Shown: piece after piece, positions 36,749 to 48,369 of the stretch
Position numbering within the stretch: position 1 is the first letter of the stretch
Layout: the number at the start of each line of letters is the position of its first letter
Source: Margaritifera margaritifera
Lineage: Eukaryota; Mollusca; Bivalvia; Unionida; Margaritiferidae
Length of the DNA stretch: 64,000 bases
NCBI GenBank assembly: GCA_029931535.1
Contig: JAQPZY010001234.1
Location: 1,019,501 to 1,083,500 of the forward strand
Direction: 5' to 3'
Notes under the pieces: generated by a model
The model's input: the letters and a program-made list of their open reading frames with translations, nothing else
The model's database searches: none
Told to the model about the DNA's origin: nothing
Made by a program: the position numbers and the translations under genes

Positions 36749-37509
36749 AAACGTGCCAACAGGATAAATAAAATTAGCACAGAATCAGCAAGGAGGCAGA
36801 TTTAAAACTGTGCAGGTTTTTCACCTTGTGTTAATTTGTTAATTTTGTATAGAAGGGGAGTGGGCATTGTCAATAATTTTCCTTTTAACTAACAGAAACG
36901 AGTGCCTGTGACCGCGGCAGTTGTTTTACATCTGCAGGAAGTACAATGTGATAGATTTTGGTTGTTAGTCATCTCCACTCCCACACCTGGACTTGCTCTA
37001 TATATGATTTTCCTTGCAGGTGGAAATTGCACTATTTCTTCTGTTTTTTAGATAACACTGTCATGTCATTCAAATTTAAGTGAAGACATGAAATTGATAA
37101 TAAGATGTTTTAAAAGCATTCATGCAGTGCAAAACAAAGGGTGTGGTTACCAAGATGGGTCCTGGATCTGATCAAATGGAATAGCCTCAAATGGCCTAAA
37201 TGATTGAATTAAAATCACTAACAACTAATATGTAGTCTGTTTGGATGTACTTTTTTTTTTATCTTGTCAAGGATGAAAATGGCATATGAACAGTTGCTAA
37301 ATCTATATCTGTCTGTAATCTGCATAATAGAAATACAACCAATATGTCAACACATATAAAACAGCACAACCCTACCACTTACAGACCTTCTAAAGATGAA
37401 AAGACCATCAAGTTGATATGTGTATCGATCATGTATCGTATCGTAGGGTGTGTATCGTGAATCGTATCGATACGCAGCACAGGTGTATCGTTTCAACCCT
37501 AGTCTTCCA

Positions 37510-38343
37510 GGATAATCCATGAAAAATTCATGGAAATCCCATGGAAATCCCATGAGTATTTGGACTAATATTCCAGCCTCCTCCCATTAGTTGGTTGGAA
37601 TAGCATGGAGAAAAAGAAAAGGAAAAGCATTGACATTTCTTCAAAATTTCCAGGGAAATTACGGGAGAACCCTGGAATACAGTTTATGGAAAATCCTGTA
37701 ATATTTGCCTGAAAAACTCTGGAATACAGTTCATGGAAATTCCTGGAATATTTGCCTGGAAAATTTGGCCAAGTCTAAATTTTTATAGAAACAGTAAAAC
37801 TAGATTACCGTACTTCTGCTGCTGAACAGTTTTTAACACAATATCAGCAAAGTTCTCCTAAGGGTTTTCTGAAGGTTTGTTGCATGAAGCAATAGTCTAT
37901 AAAGCATTGGTCTATGACAGTTTCTTTTAAAACTTTTTCTTCTACAGGTTGAACATTGTTTGATAAATTAAAACGCACATATAATTGATGGAGTTTTAAA
38001 GCATGGGGGCCTTGTCATCTTATCGACACCAAAAGCTGAATGCTAACTCTTTCACCTGTCAATTATCATCCCTTTGTACATCATTATAGGAACAACTATC
38101 ATTTTAATTAGACCAATTGCATGCATGACAAAAAGCCAGTGCACAGGAAATACCCAGGAAGTAGTTTATTAGTATTGTGTACATTCAGTTGGTGTGTCCT
38201 GAGTAAGGCACTTTACTCCAATTTGCATCAGCACTAAGTAACCAACTTTTGTTGTGCCATGAAACACAAAACAAATCCAAAACTTTATTGGAGTATCATC
38301 AATTTTTTTATCCATGAAGATCCCTGTTTCCTGCCTAGTTAAC
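37510..38343. other. Non-coding with small duplication and a SINE tail
   Basis: CTGGAATACAGTT.ATGGAAA and CCTGTAATATTTGCCTGAAA recur in tandem at about 37672 and 37720 (~48-bp unit). TTGGTGTGTCCTGAGTAAGG at 38189 looks like an isolated SINE 3' segment. Confidence 0.45.
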
Positions 38344-38562
38344 GTGTATACTTGCTTATAAGTCGGGTCGAACTGCAAACTGCATAGACCCAAATCTGCT
38401 ATTTCATAATGTGATGGCAGATATGTGTCTATGCAGTTTGCTAGGAGTAATCAGTAGAACAAAAGAAAAATAGACCCTGATCTGCTGGCACATTATGAGA
38501 TAGCAGATCAGGGTCTATGTTGTTTGCAGTTGGAGCCAACTTATAAGCAAATATATATGGTA
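38344..38562. mobile_element. Double-palindrome MITE, full copy with worn hairpin 1
   Basis: It starts GTGTATACTTGCTTATAAGT and ends ACTTATAAGCAAATATATAT. Hairpin 1 (CATAGACCCAAATCTGCTAT, then GGCAGATATGTGTCTATG) has lost pairs. Hairpin 2 (TAGACCCTGATCTGCTGG, then GCAGATCAGGGTCTATG) is intact. Order and spacer (ATCAGTAGAACAAAAG) match the 30877 copy. Confidence 0.85.
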
Positions 38563-38750
38563 ACTTGGTGTGTTTTATTATACATGTATGTATGTCAGCA
38601 TGATTTAAGCAACTAAAATATACTGTATTTCTCACATGATAAACCCAGGTCAAGTCCAGCTTATAAGTATATGATGAAAAGGCTTGGGTGGGCTTTATCA
38701 TTAAATAAAGCTTTCTTTGATAAAATTTTGTCTAAAGTTGAGTAAAAGAT

Positions 38751-39558
38751 GGGAATGGGTTTATCATCAAGCATGGACTTACCATTGGAGAGAATATGGT
38801 AGTTAAACCTTCTTTTACCACTTTAGAGACTTCAAGTTTAGTCTACGATATATTAGTAAAAACACAAAATAGTTATATACAGAATCAAAAATAGTTTTTG
38901 TTTCTATTTATAGGATACAGGTCAGTTTAAGCTATATGTGTTGGCTATTTCATTTACTAATCAAACAAAGCACATCATGTGCCTATTACCACTTAATTGA
39001 ATTTTTCCTGTCACTATTTGTAGACAAAGTATAAGCAGACACTTGCAGTAAATATTAGTTTTAAATTAATGTACAGGTCATCTAACATTCTCTCAGTCAA
39101 TGATATTTCAATTAATTTTTGTGAGCATTATAATGATTGGTCATATATTTTAAAATTTTGCAATAAGATCAGTCACAGAAATAATTTTGAATTTGGGATG
39201 GACAAAAGTGCCGTGACTGAATGAGCATGCTATCAACAGGTCTCCATAACAGACCTGTAAAAAAAACAAAAAAAAAAAAACAAACCTCATTTATTAAAAG
39301 GAAAAAGTTCATAATCTAGATTGTACATTAAATTTAACTCCCTGGGAGCCAGTGGAAGTTTTCCCACTCTAATTGTGGAAATAGTACAAGTAATTATAGG
39401 CCCCATCCATTTTTTTAATGGAACCTACAAATGAATGGTAGACCCACAATATTTATAAAATGTAAGTACAATATTGAAGTCCCTAAATAGATAAAAGAAG
39501 GTTTAACTATGATATTTTCTCCAATGGTAAGTCCATGCTTGATGATAAGTCCATTTCC
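38751..39558. mobile_element. Element with long inverted arms (>65 bp)
   Basis: The reverse complement of 38751-38828 (GGTAAAAGAAGGTTTAACTA, then TCTCCAATGGTAAGTCCATG, then CTTGATGATAA) aligns nearly base for base with 39490-39558. The arms face each other across about 660 bp of AT-rich sequence. Weaker similarity (GCTTTATCAT) extends outward on both sides to about 38640 and 39610. No ORF of note lies inside. The termini and target duplication are not resolved. Confidence 0.65.
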
Positions 39559-39619
39559 CCTAAATCTTGACCCCTTTGCACCCTTTGGCATGCTTTATCA
39601 TCCATTATTTATAATGGAA

Positions 39620-40020
39620 ACAATTATTGTCTCTTTCACATTTTACATGCCATTAATAGTTGTGCGACAGGGGCACACAGTGTCCTTGCCAAAGGGATCC
39701 AGGTGCAAGACTGTTCCTGCTATTTTGGATTTTTTGTTCGTAATAATTATTGACAGCAAATGAAGAAAAGGACTAGCACTTAATCTTTAATTTGTTGCAG
39801 AGGGAAGATTACACATATGATTTTAAAGCTTCAGCAGAAAATTTAACAAAACTATGTGTTACTTTTATGCAAAAAGACTTCTTGAATTGTGACATAATTG
39901 GGTTAGAAGTTTTTATGGTAGGTATTTGTCATTCCTTTTTCATAGAAAATTGTTCTACATATAGATGTTGATGTACGTAGTGGTTACATGAACACATTGT
40001 CAAGTTTTCTTGGCAAATCC
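39620..40020. other. Non-coding, nothing recognised
   Basis: AT-rich stretch between two inverted-repeat elements. Confidence 0.35.
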
Positions 40021-40026
40021 ATAAAC

Positions 40027-41444
40027 GAGGGATTTACAGATTTTATAAAAGTCAGCTTGCCCAGGGCAAGCTGACTGGAAAATTAAACTCGCCGTTGGAA
40101 AATTTGAGCTTGCCCCAAACATAATATCTCAACACAAGTAAAACAAGAAGATAAATTAATATATGGTATATTTTAAGGAAATTGCATCATATTTATTTAT
40201 GCTTTTGTTTTCTTTTTATCTTTGTTGGCACCTTAAAACCATATGCCGATAATGAAAGTTATCAAACAATATATATGTAAGTAATACATGTAGATATACA
40301 TGCAGATTAGAAAGAGTTAGAATGCAGATACAGTTAGAAGAGTAAAAGCAGGCATGTACATGTATACATGTATAGACAGATAAATGGATAAGTAGAAAAG
40401 GATTTGAAAAAAGCTAGATTTTTAAATAAGAGAGAGAGAGAGAGAGAGAGAGATAATGAAAGCTAGACTGTTTGTAATGATTTATTTATACTCACAACTG
40501 AAGGATTCGTGAAAACTTATTTTATCCATTTACTTAACAATAATCATCGGCGATATGCATCAAAATTTTTGACAATCCAACTTTTGAGAATGATTTGAGA
40601 ACTTATTTTGTCCACTGAATTGTTTGCCAAGCAGTAAGTATGTATCGGTCTCCTGTAATTATCATGTAAAAAGCAGGTCATAAACACTGCTTGAGGGTGC
40701 CACGTTTTCGTGAGATCAGTCACGCTTTTAACGAAATCCTCCTGGTTAATTGTTAGAGATGCGTGTCTTTTATTTCCAGACACACCTGTCAAAGAAATCT
40801 CATGAGTTGTATTATTAACAATTAACCTACTCACCATAAACTCAGCGACATGCATCAAACAATCTTTGAAAAGCCGATTGTTTAGAGTTGGCAATCTGAC
40901 AAACTGCCTAAGGCTAACTTAGGACCTGAAAGTCAGCGAATTGCAGATACGTACAAACATTATGATTAAAATGTAACGGATAAGTTAAAATATAAATATT
41001 TATTCTTTATTTGTCAAAAATTGCTTTAAATAGTAAATATTCACATTATCACATCTGCGCAAGAAAATGCGAGAATGACCTTGACATTGACTACAAGATG
41101 AAAATGACACGTACAATAGATGAAAGAAAGTGTGGCCAGTTATGTAGAAGAAGAATGCACTACATATAAACGCTAACTAAAGGTTCTGATATATGTACTG
41201 TGGTGAGATCACAGGGTATAAACCTTGCAGAAATTAAAGCATTAGGGACTGAACACAACCCCTTGTCGGTAAATTAGCTTGCACAGACCCAGACCACTGA
41301 CATTAAATAACATTTCTTGTATCTGATATCCCTCTCTCAATTTTTTGGACTTGCCCGTGGGCAAGTGCCTTGCAAACTTGAGCTTATCCGAACCAAATTT
41401 GAGCTTGTCTGGGGAGTCGGGCAAGTGGATTTGTAAATTCCTGC
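40027..41444 (-). mobile_element. TIR element with 6-bp target duplication and a cargo ORF
   Basis: The left end GAGGGATTTACAGATTTT and the reverse complement of the right end (GCAGGAATTTACAAATCC) form inverted ends. ATAAAC occurs immediately outside both (40021-40026 and 41445-41450). Both subterminal regions contain the palindromic words CTTGCCCAGGGCAAG or CTTGCCCGTGGGCAAG and further GAGCTTGCC/GAGCTTGTC repeats. A GA microsatellite lies at 40432-40452. The interior carries an open frame on the minus strand. The superfamily is unassigned. It may be related to the 48882 element, which also has a 6-bp duplication and ACTTGCCC/CACTTGTCCC words. Confidence 0.75.
40544..40918 (-). CDS. Unrecognised ORF carried by TIR element
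   Basis: The frame is open from just after a TAA near 40919 to a stop at 40544, about 124 codons. It does not start with ATG but with VSLRQFVRLPTLNN; the next internal Met is at MHVAEFMVSRL. A pyrimidine-rich stretch with AG just upstream (GCTGACTTTCAG or GCCTTAGGCAG) would suit a last exon. The composition is protein-like: mixed charged and hydrophobic residues with no low complexity, including LTINQEDFVKSVTDLTKTWH, PQAVFMTCFLHDNYRRPIHT and QIILKSWIVKNFDAYRR. I recognise no family. It lies wholly inside an element bounded by a 6-bp target duplication, so it is either an element protein or a captured host exon. Confidence 0.45.
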   Translation of the reverse strand, partial: VSLRQFVRLPTLNNRLFKDCLMHVAEFMVSRLIVNNTTHEISLTGVSGNKRHASLTINQEDFVKSVTDLTKTWHPQAVFMTCFLHDNYRRPIHTYCLANNSVDKISSQIILKSWIVKNFDAYRR

Positions 41445-41450
41445 ATAAAC

Positions 41451-42829
41451 TTTGAAACTGGCAAGTCACAGTGTTCCACAAAACTTTTGTTACTCTTAAT
41501 ATTTTGTTACAAGATCAGCGAAAATCTAGTTTTCTCCAAGTCATAATATGGAATAGCCTGTGTAACAATATTGGTAACATTAGGGGTAACCTGTTTGACA
41601 ATCTTGGTAACACTAAAATCTTGTAGGGCTGCAATGTTTATCCCAGATTTTAATGGAAAGGTTTAACTAGATTTATCACTGGCTCTGTTGTGGATAATGG
41701 AATTTGAAATTTAGCAATTGACTTAATGCAGAGAAAGGTTCTATCTTTAACTGATATGGTTTCAGTTCACACAAAGAACTGATATTTGTGTATCCTGAGG
41801 TGTGGTCTGAAATTTTCCACCAATATATTGTCATGGGGTGGAGGGAACTTGATACATTTCTGTCCATTACAATTTCAATTATCATGGTGTATCAGGTGAT
41901 GAAAAATGTATGTGAATAAGTAAACACAAGGACAGTATTAGATGATATACAACAATGACACTGCATTAGTCGGTCAGTCTTAGATTGCAGGGCTTTTGAA
42001 AAGCATTTAATGGAATTTTTATGCTAACCTCATTTTTTTTTTTCTCCATTGCTTGAAAATTAGTTTGAAAACAGATGTAACATTAATTTTGTTTCATGAG
42101 TAAAAGCTCCATCTAGCAAGCATCATTATGAACTATTTTGCTGATGAATCTGACAATTTTGTTTTTGTGAATATTAAAAAAAAAAAAATTCTGCTGCTGT
42201 CATTACAGTTTCTGATAGAAAATTACCATCAGTTGATTAGCTGGATGTTAGGGAGGTGTATAGATTTTGTGCAGGTAATTGTGTGTCCAGATGGATAGAA
42301 TAAACTTAAGATCTGAGTAATCTATAGTCACTTTCACCAAGAACACTTAATTATTAGTGTTAGAATACAGACTCTGGACATAACTTTGAAACCTTTGAGA
42401 TCCCAGCCATGTAACGATATTATTACACACACACTTTCATGACATGAAAAGGCCAAGTCATTCATGGAACCAGCCTTGACTTCAAGGTCTCTCACTTTCC
42501 TTTGGGGACTGATCCCTGTGTCAGAACTTAGAAACTGTCCATAGCTCAGACACCAGCCTAGGTTCCCAAAGTAAGAAGTCAGTTCTTCCACTAGGCAGAA
42601 GAGGGAGAAGTGAGAGACCATTCATGAATTTGATCATGATACCAAAGCTATGTATTGTAGTTTTTAATAATAATGATAATAATAATAATTTAGTAGTAGT
42701 AGTGGTGCTTGATGCTGCTGCTGCTATTGCTGTGGTGTAAAATAAATTCTATGTTTGTTTATTAGACTAAATTGGAAAAGTTTTTAAATGCCCCACACCC
42801 ACCTTTTTGGAAGAGCATATTGTCATAAG
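41451..42829. other. Non-coding, with an unclassified dispersed repeat
   Basis: The block 42400-42500 (GATCCCAGCCATGTAACGAT, CACTTTCATGACATGAAAAG, then GCCAAGTCATT) is similar to 44213-44275 (GATCCCTGCCATACAACATA, CACTTTCATGGCAAGAAAAG, then ACCAAGTCACT). The two copies mark a dispersed repeat I cannot name. The minus-strand 95-codon frame at 42334-42621 overlaps it and is not credible as a gene. Confidence 0.4.
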
Positions 42830-43530
42830 ACCTTGTATGTCTGTCTGCCTAGCTGTCCATTAATATTTCTTTTTCTCCACAATAACTTAAGTTCTCCATA
42901 GCTAGAGTTATCAAACATTGTGGCTGGCTGGCACTAAAGATAAGGAAGAACCCTCACAATCATGGGGTCAAACGGTCAGAGTTCAACGTCTCTGTGAATG
43001 AAATAAGAAAAATGGTTTCTGCACAATAACATTAGTTTTACATCATAAACTGGGACCAAAGTTTGTTGATGGCTTGCACTTGGGATAAGGAAGAAGCCTA
43101 TCAGTTTGGGAGCCAAAAGGTCAAAGTTCAAGGTCTCTGTGACTGAAAGAAGAAAAATGGTTTCTGCATAAAACAATTTAAGTTCTCAATCATATACCTT
43201 CAGCAGAGTTTATGGATGGCTTGCACTATAGGTAACAAAAAAGCCTGTTGATTTTTGGGGTCAAAAGATCAGAGGTCCAGGTCACTGTGACTGATAGAAG
43301 CAAAATGTTTTTTGCATAATGATTTTAGTTCTTGACCATGTACCTTGACCAAAGTTTTTGCAGGAATTGCACTTAGGGTAATAAAGAAACCCATAGATTC
43401 TGTGTCTAGATGTCGGATGTCATGGTCATGGTAAGCCTAAAATGAAAATAATGGGGTTTGCACAGTAACTTTACTTCAAGACTGCATATCTTGTCCAAGG
43501 TCCAGGACATTGATATCCATTAGTCAATAA
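42830..43530 (+). repeat. Degenerate tandem array, ~155-bp unit (family E)
   Basis: It opens with TGTATGTCTGTCTGCCTAGC. About four units contain GTTTCTGCACAATAAC, AAGTTCTC..ATAT, TGGCTTGCACT..AGATAAGG, a TCAAAAGGTCAAAGTTCAAG block and GTCTCTGTGACTGAA. The architecture is the same as the other array families. Confidence 0.65.
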
Positions 43531-44576
43531 GTTCCACTGTCAGCCATGACTTAGTAATGTCTAAATAGAGGACTATTAAACAATTGGCAGGTGTATAATG
43601 TGCTGTTCACAATAATCTTGTTTACTCATGTTAAGTTTATGACTTAAAATATAAATTGTCACTGGACATTATTTTATCCTTGTCTTCTGCCACATAGATA
43701 ACTTGGTACATGATTTTAAAGCAGCTTTAGTAAAGCAGGAAGATAGATTGGTTCCCTGCCATTTCAAACAAGATATTAAATTTGGTGCCATCTCTGTTTT
43801 TTTCTTGTGTGTGATGTAAAGCAACTTAGCTGGTTCATTGCAGGAGTAGCAGTCAATTTTTAAAAGAAGTAAACAGTACATATTGGTGTTTATTATATAA
43901 TTTCTAATCGAGTTTTTTTTTATTGAAGTTTCAATTGACTGGGGTAGCAAAGTATGACCATTATTTGATAAAAACTGTTGGTCAGGCATGATAAGCAATG
44001 TTTGAGTGGACCTTTCTTTAAACTACTGGGTTGTTCAAACTACAGTACTAAACATGCGTTGTAGCTTCCTCACCATAGTCACATTGGACTGCATTTGCAA
44101 ATACTCTTGACGTGAAAGTTGGTGATACAGGGGGATATGAACATAGCTTTCCTGCTATTAATGCAAGGCAAAGTTTTACACCAAAAAGTTACATTTCCTC
44201 CCTAGTTGCCCCCTAGTTGATCCCTGCCATACAACATATACACTTTCATGGCAAGAAAAGACCAAGTCACTTACAATCAGCATTTGCATTTGAGCCTTGG
44301 TCTTCCTCTGCCCCAATGAGGTCTGGCTTCTGGATCATAACCTGAAAACTATTTAGAATCTCGCCCAATATGTATACTTATTAAGCATGAAAGGAAGAAA
44401 TCACTTTATGGTTTTAAAAAAAACCCAAAAGGCCTTTATAAAAGTATGTAGATATGTAATAGTATTTTACGGCACCTGAGCTTAATAGTGGTTATATGGT
44501 AACAACTAAAGGTAAAATTTGAAAAATAAAACTGTTCCATGTATTGTACTAGTATATAGGTTTGGATAAGACATTT
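43531..44576. other. AT-rich non-coding stretch
   Basis: No gene is recognised. The second copy of the unnamed dispersed repeat lies at 44213-44275. Confidence 0.4.
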
Positions 44577-44780
44577 TGGACTCCGCTGCAGCTGTTATTG
44601 TGGTACTGTACTAAAACATCACACTCCTGGACCCCACTGGTGCTGTTATTGTGGTACTGCACTAAAACATCACACTCCTGGACCCCACTGGTGCTGTTAT
44701 TGTGGTACTGCACTAAAACATCACACTCCTGGACCCCACTGGTGCTCTTATTGTGGTACTGTACTAAAACATCAGACTTA
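44577..44780 (+). repeat. Tandem repeat, 51-bp unit, 4 copies
   Basis: The unit starts TGGACCCCACTGGTGCTGTT and ends CATCACACTCC. Because 51 is a multiple of three, the frame stays open through all copies and encodes WTPLVLLLWYCTKTSHS four times (77 codons in all from 44562). There is no signal, splice site or flanking coding sequence, so I treat the frame as incidental. Confidence 0.9.
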
Positions 44781-45304
44781 TGTGATTTTGCTTAAAAAAA
44801 CTGATTTTAACAGAATAATGTTTTGACTTTTTAATTATTCCCCAAATGAACCTCATACAATCATATACACACAGATCTTTTATAAAACTAATTATATCAT
44901 ATTGTTTTAATGTGATAATTTTTTTATTAATGGATATATGTATAATCCGCACATATATTAGTTGCAGATATTAGTTTTTCAGATTAGAGGATGACTATAA
45001 GTAGAAATTGTCTTTTCTTCCAATGGTTGGTGTGAGCCACCCAGTAAACAAGTAAGTGCCAAGTCCCTGAACTTAACCCTTTCATGTGCACATGCACGTG
45101 GGAAGACTTTTGTTTTGCGCATTTGTCATTCAGCCATGTTATAATGAAGATGTCATTTTTTGCTGTGATGAAAACTAGTATTGGTTTCAGATCTATATTG
45201 CACATCAAGTCATGCAATAAAATTTAGTCAGTCAGTTAAGTCTTTTGACTTTATTTCGAACCCTGTGACATGATGATGTATCTTAAATTGGGGTTTCCTA
45301 ATAT
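44781..45304. other. Non-coding, nothing recognised
   Basis: AT-rich stretch before the second hAT-like element. Confidence 0.35.
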
Positions 45305-45393
45305 CATATCTGCCACACGAAAAGCACAATTTTTTACTCCCAAACCTGTCAACAGTTGTGTTTTGAAAAACATGATTTTCAGTCAACTTATTT

Positions 45394-45428
<35 letters not shown>

Positions 45429-46764
45429 AAGAAAGAAAGATCTTTTTTGACATCATGATTTATGCCCCTAACCTGTTGAAACAATAAACAGTCATGCTTA
45501 GTGCTCAAGAAAAACTGTCACCTGGGTGTAGTTTTTATAGTTGATTGTCATTGAAGTGATTCAAAGGAAGGTTGGTATGAGATAAACAACAGCCCTTACA
45601 CAAATTACTTAATTGACTAACAATAGCATACTTAATTGACTAACAATTGCATGGGTGATGTAGTGTTATGAATCCTTTGTGTGAGAGAAAACCCATTAGG
45701 CTGATGCATATGTAAGTACACAAAGTGGAAAGACCCAATTATTTTTAAATTAGGTAAATCAAAGAGATATGTGTTGAAAATACAAAAGTTATTGCTCTTT
45801 GTTGCTTTGAATGATAACGTTTAAACCATCTTTGTTAAAGATTATATGCTAGTTTGTGATCAGTGACAATGTTTCTTTGAAGTTGGATTTTACTCCATAT
45901 ATTATTTCATTAGTTGGAATAGTATGGAAGTGTGATTTATTTTGAAAGGAAAATTGTTGACACAGCTGCAATTAGGGACGGATGAGTCATCAGTGAAGTT
46001 AGCATGCAAGTTCAGCAAAACTAAATTTTAGAACTCCAGGTTGACGGAGTTTGACTTTATGAAGCACAGCAGCAATGGGGAGCATTTCATTCTTTGCACA
46101 TACTGCAAACATCATATTGACATTAGTCATTCTGGACTGTATGACATCCTTTGACATAGTAACACTACCCAGCATGGGGACAATACACGAATGCAAAGCT
46201 CAGTCCCAAAAGTAATTAACATGTTTGTACATTTTGACTAGTGTGGCCATTGCATGTTCAACTATCCCTGGCAGCAATGCAAGTGCAAAAAGATCATTGT
46301 CTATGCTGAACAAAATTCAGCCTGGGCTTTGCTTGAAAATACATTTGTCGACCCTAGATATCTTTAAAAAAATATTCTTGCTGTAACTTCTAGAAAAAAT
46401 ATATAACTAAAAATAGATCCATTATATTAGTTGGAATTTAAAAAAAATTATATTGAGGTAAAAGAAAAAAAAATATCCTGGTTAAAACAAAATCATAGTC
46501 CCCACCATACAGTTAAATTTCCTTGTTCAAAGTGTATTCAATTCTTCAGAGAAAACATATTTTATTTTCTTTCATTTAAATTCGAATTTCCAATTTCCGG
46601 TTATTTTCTTTGGGCCAAAGTAAGTAGATAACTTATTCTCAATTGTATGTTGTTGCTTTTTAGGGTCGCACGCACTGACCCTCCTATAATAGGACCTCAA
46701 AACACACTTTTCTAATCTACCTCCACCACCATCACCAACACTGTCTGGGATGTTGACAGGTGTG
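45305..46764 (+). mobile_element. hAT-like DNA transposon, copy 2
   Basis: The left end CATATCTGCCACACGAAAAG and the right end TGTTGACAGGTGTG resemble the ends of the 460 copy. The internal order of blocks is the same: CATGATTTTCAGTCAACTTA, TTTATGCCC.TAACCTGTTG, GTTTGTGATCAGTGACAATG, then GGGTCGCACGCACTGACC. A GA/GAAA microsatellite (45398-45440) sits in the left part. Unlike copy 1 it keeps a zinc-finger segment of the transposase. No clear target duplication is visible. The catalytic core is missing, so it is non-autonomous. Confidence 0.75.
46017..46200 (+). pseudogene. Transposase N-terminal zinc finger, broken
   Basis: In one frame it reads NSRLTEFDFMKHSSNGEHFI, then LCTYCKHHIDISHSGLYDIL, then HSNTTQHGDNTR. 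This is the C-x2-C..H-x(n)-H zinc finger that opens many hAT-like transposases (SWLxEFxFxKRSxKGxHFxLCxYC type). In-frame stops lie at 46029-46031 (TAG) and 46152-46154 (TGA). The copy at 52731-52938 (minus) encodes the same domain. Confidence 0.75.
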
Positions 46765-46791
46765 TAGTTTGTGTTAATGTCATTAAATTAC

Positions 46792-47502
46792 ATGCAACCA
46801 TCTTAAAAATGTTATCCCTGCTCCTTCTGAATGGATGGTCATATCAACATGGTGTTTTCAGTAAAAGACTTCTTATGATGACTTGCTGGTCCTAAATGAA
46901 AATGGTGCTGATCTGATGTCCACTTTAACCACCATAGCAGCCATTTTTGAACTGCTCCTGAACAAAAAGTAATATTGCCATGGGGTTTTCACCAGAAGAC
47001 TTTGTATGATCTCTGGTTAGTCATAAATGAAAATGGTGCCACCACATTACGACCATCTTGAAAATATTGTCGTGGCTACTTTTCCTAGATGGTTGGTCAT
47101 ATTGATATTGTGCTCTCACCAAAAGACTTTTTACAATGTCTAGTTGATCCTAAATGGACATGGTGCCAATCAGATCTCCAGTATGGCCACCATGGCAACC
47201 ATCTTGAAAATGTTATTGTTACTAAAGTGTCCAAAATGGAAAGTCATATCAACATGGGCTTTCCATCAGAAGACTTCATATGATGTCTTGTTTGTACTAA
47301 ATTATGTTTTCTTGGTCCTAAATGAAAATGGTGCCAATCTGACAGCCACAGCAGCTAATTTGAAAATCATGTTATTGCTGAAGAATATCCAAAATGGTTC
47401 CAACACTCAGCAGTTAAAAGGAAGAAATGGTCTTAATCTTGAATTCCTGGAAATTCTTTTCAGCCAGTAGAGCATCTGTCCCTTGGAGGGACTCTTGTTT
47501 GT
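46792..47502 (+). repeat. Degenerate tandem array, ~145-bp unit (family A, copy 3, headless)
   Basis: It has the same unit as at 4487 and 18838 (GGTGCTGATCTGATGTCCA, CCACCATAGCAGCCAT, GGGGTTTTCACCAGAAGACT) and the same end (CTTGGAGGGACTCTTGTTTG), but the head is lost. It abuts the right end of the hAT-like element at 45305-46764, which may have replaced the head. Confidence 0.75.
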
Positions 47503-48369
47503 GTAATGGGATCATGGGGGTCCTTCAGTGTGTTACTGAGTGAAAATGTATGCAATAACATTATCTCTCTCTCTCTTTCATATTGTAGTGATAAACAGTA
47601 ATAATTAAATGCTTTGGCAAAGTATACCAGACATTCTTTGTTGCTTGTAGCTCAGTTTACTAGACACTGTTGAATGTATGGTCATGCAATTTCATGTGTG
47701 CATTCACATATATCACTTATGTTAACACTCATAAAAAGTAAATTTATACAGGTGACACAGGTGAGACATCATTCAGCAGAATTTCCTGATGGTTCATTCT
47801 TAACACAGACCTTCAGATTTGTATCCAATTACAAGCATGAAATAACAGAAAAATCATTTAGATTGATTTCATGTCTTATGCAATATTTCAGTTGTGTCCT
47901 CCTTGTTATTCTTGTTATTACATGCTAACTCATATTATTCCTGAATTGGATGTCAGAATTTTGCTGATGGTATTTTATTATAGGTATAGAAAATTATATT
48001 CCAGACAGGATGTACAGAATTCAGGAAGTCGAAGATTGACATAGTCTAATTATAGTCAAGCTCCATTGCAAACATCATAAACCTACATTGTGTACATGTA
48101 TGTAGCAGTGGATTTTTACTGCCATCATGTATAATTCATCATTGTTACAGTCATGTACTTGTATTGATTTAAAAAGTTTTTTAAATAATACTCTTTTTGA
48201 CATGTCAGGAGAATTATGGTACTTCATTTTACATCAGAGATCTTAATCAATTTTGCAATATAAAAACTGGTCAAAAACCATGTTTAATAAACCAGTATAA
48301 GATCATGTTGTTTAATAAATAATGTATCCTTTTTTCAAAAATTATTGATGCCTCTGCTTAATCTATGGA
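47503..48369. other. Non-coding, nothing recognised
   Basis: A CT run lies near 47565. The 84-codon + strand frame at 47674 has no recognisable features. Confidence 0.4.

Larger units (their letters stand above)
34192..37501. mobile_element. hAT-type element with 8-bp target duplication, non-coding cargo
   Basis: The left end TAAGGGTGAAATGATTCATC and the reverse complement of the right end (TAGGGTTGAAACGATACACC) are inverted repeats. The 8-bp GTCTTCCA flanks both ends exactly (34184-34191 and 37502-37509), the usual duplication length of the hAT superfamily. Both subterminal regions are rich in ATCGATAC and GATAC motifs, as expected of transposase-binding sites. The 3.3-kb interior shows no hAT transposase motif in any frame I could follow. 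It holds instead a promoter-like cluster (34690-34760) and a fold-back (36308-36748). It is therefore non-autonomous, or has been invaded or recombined. Confidence 0.85.

Noticed and set aside
42334..42621. 95-codon minus-strand ORF
   Set aside because: It overlaps a dispersed repeat whose second copy (44213) does not keep the frame.
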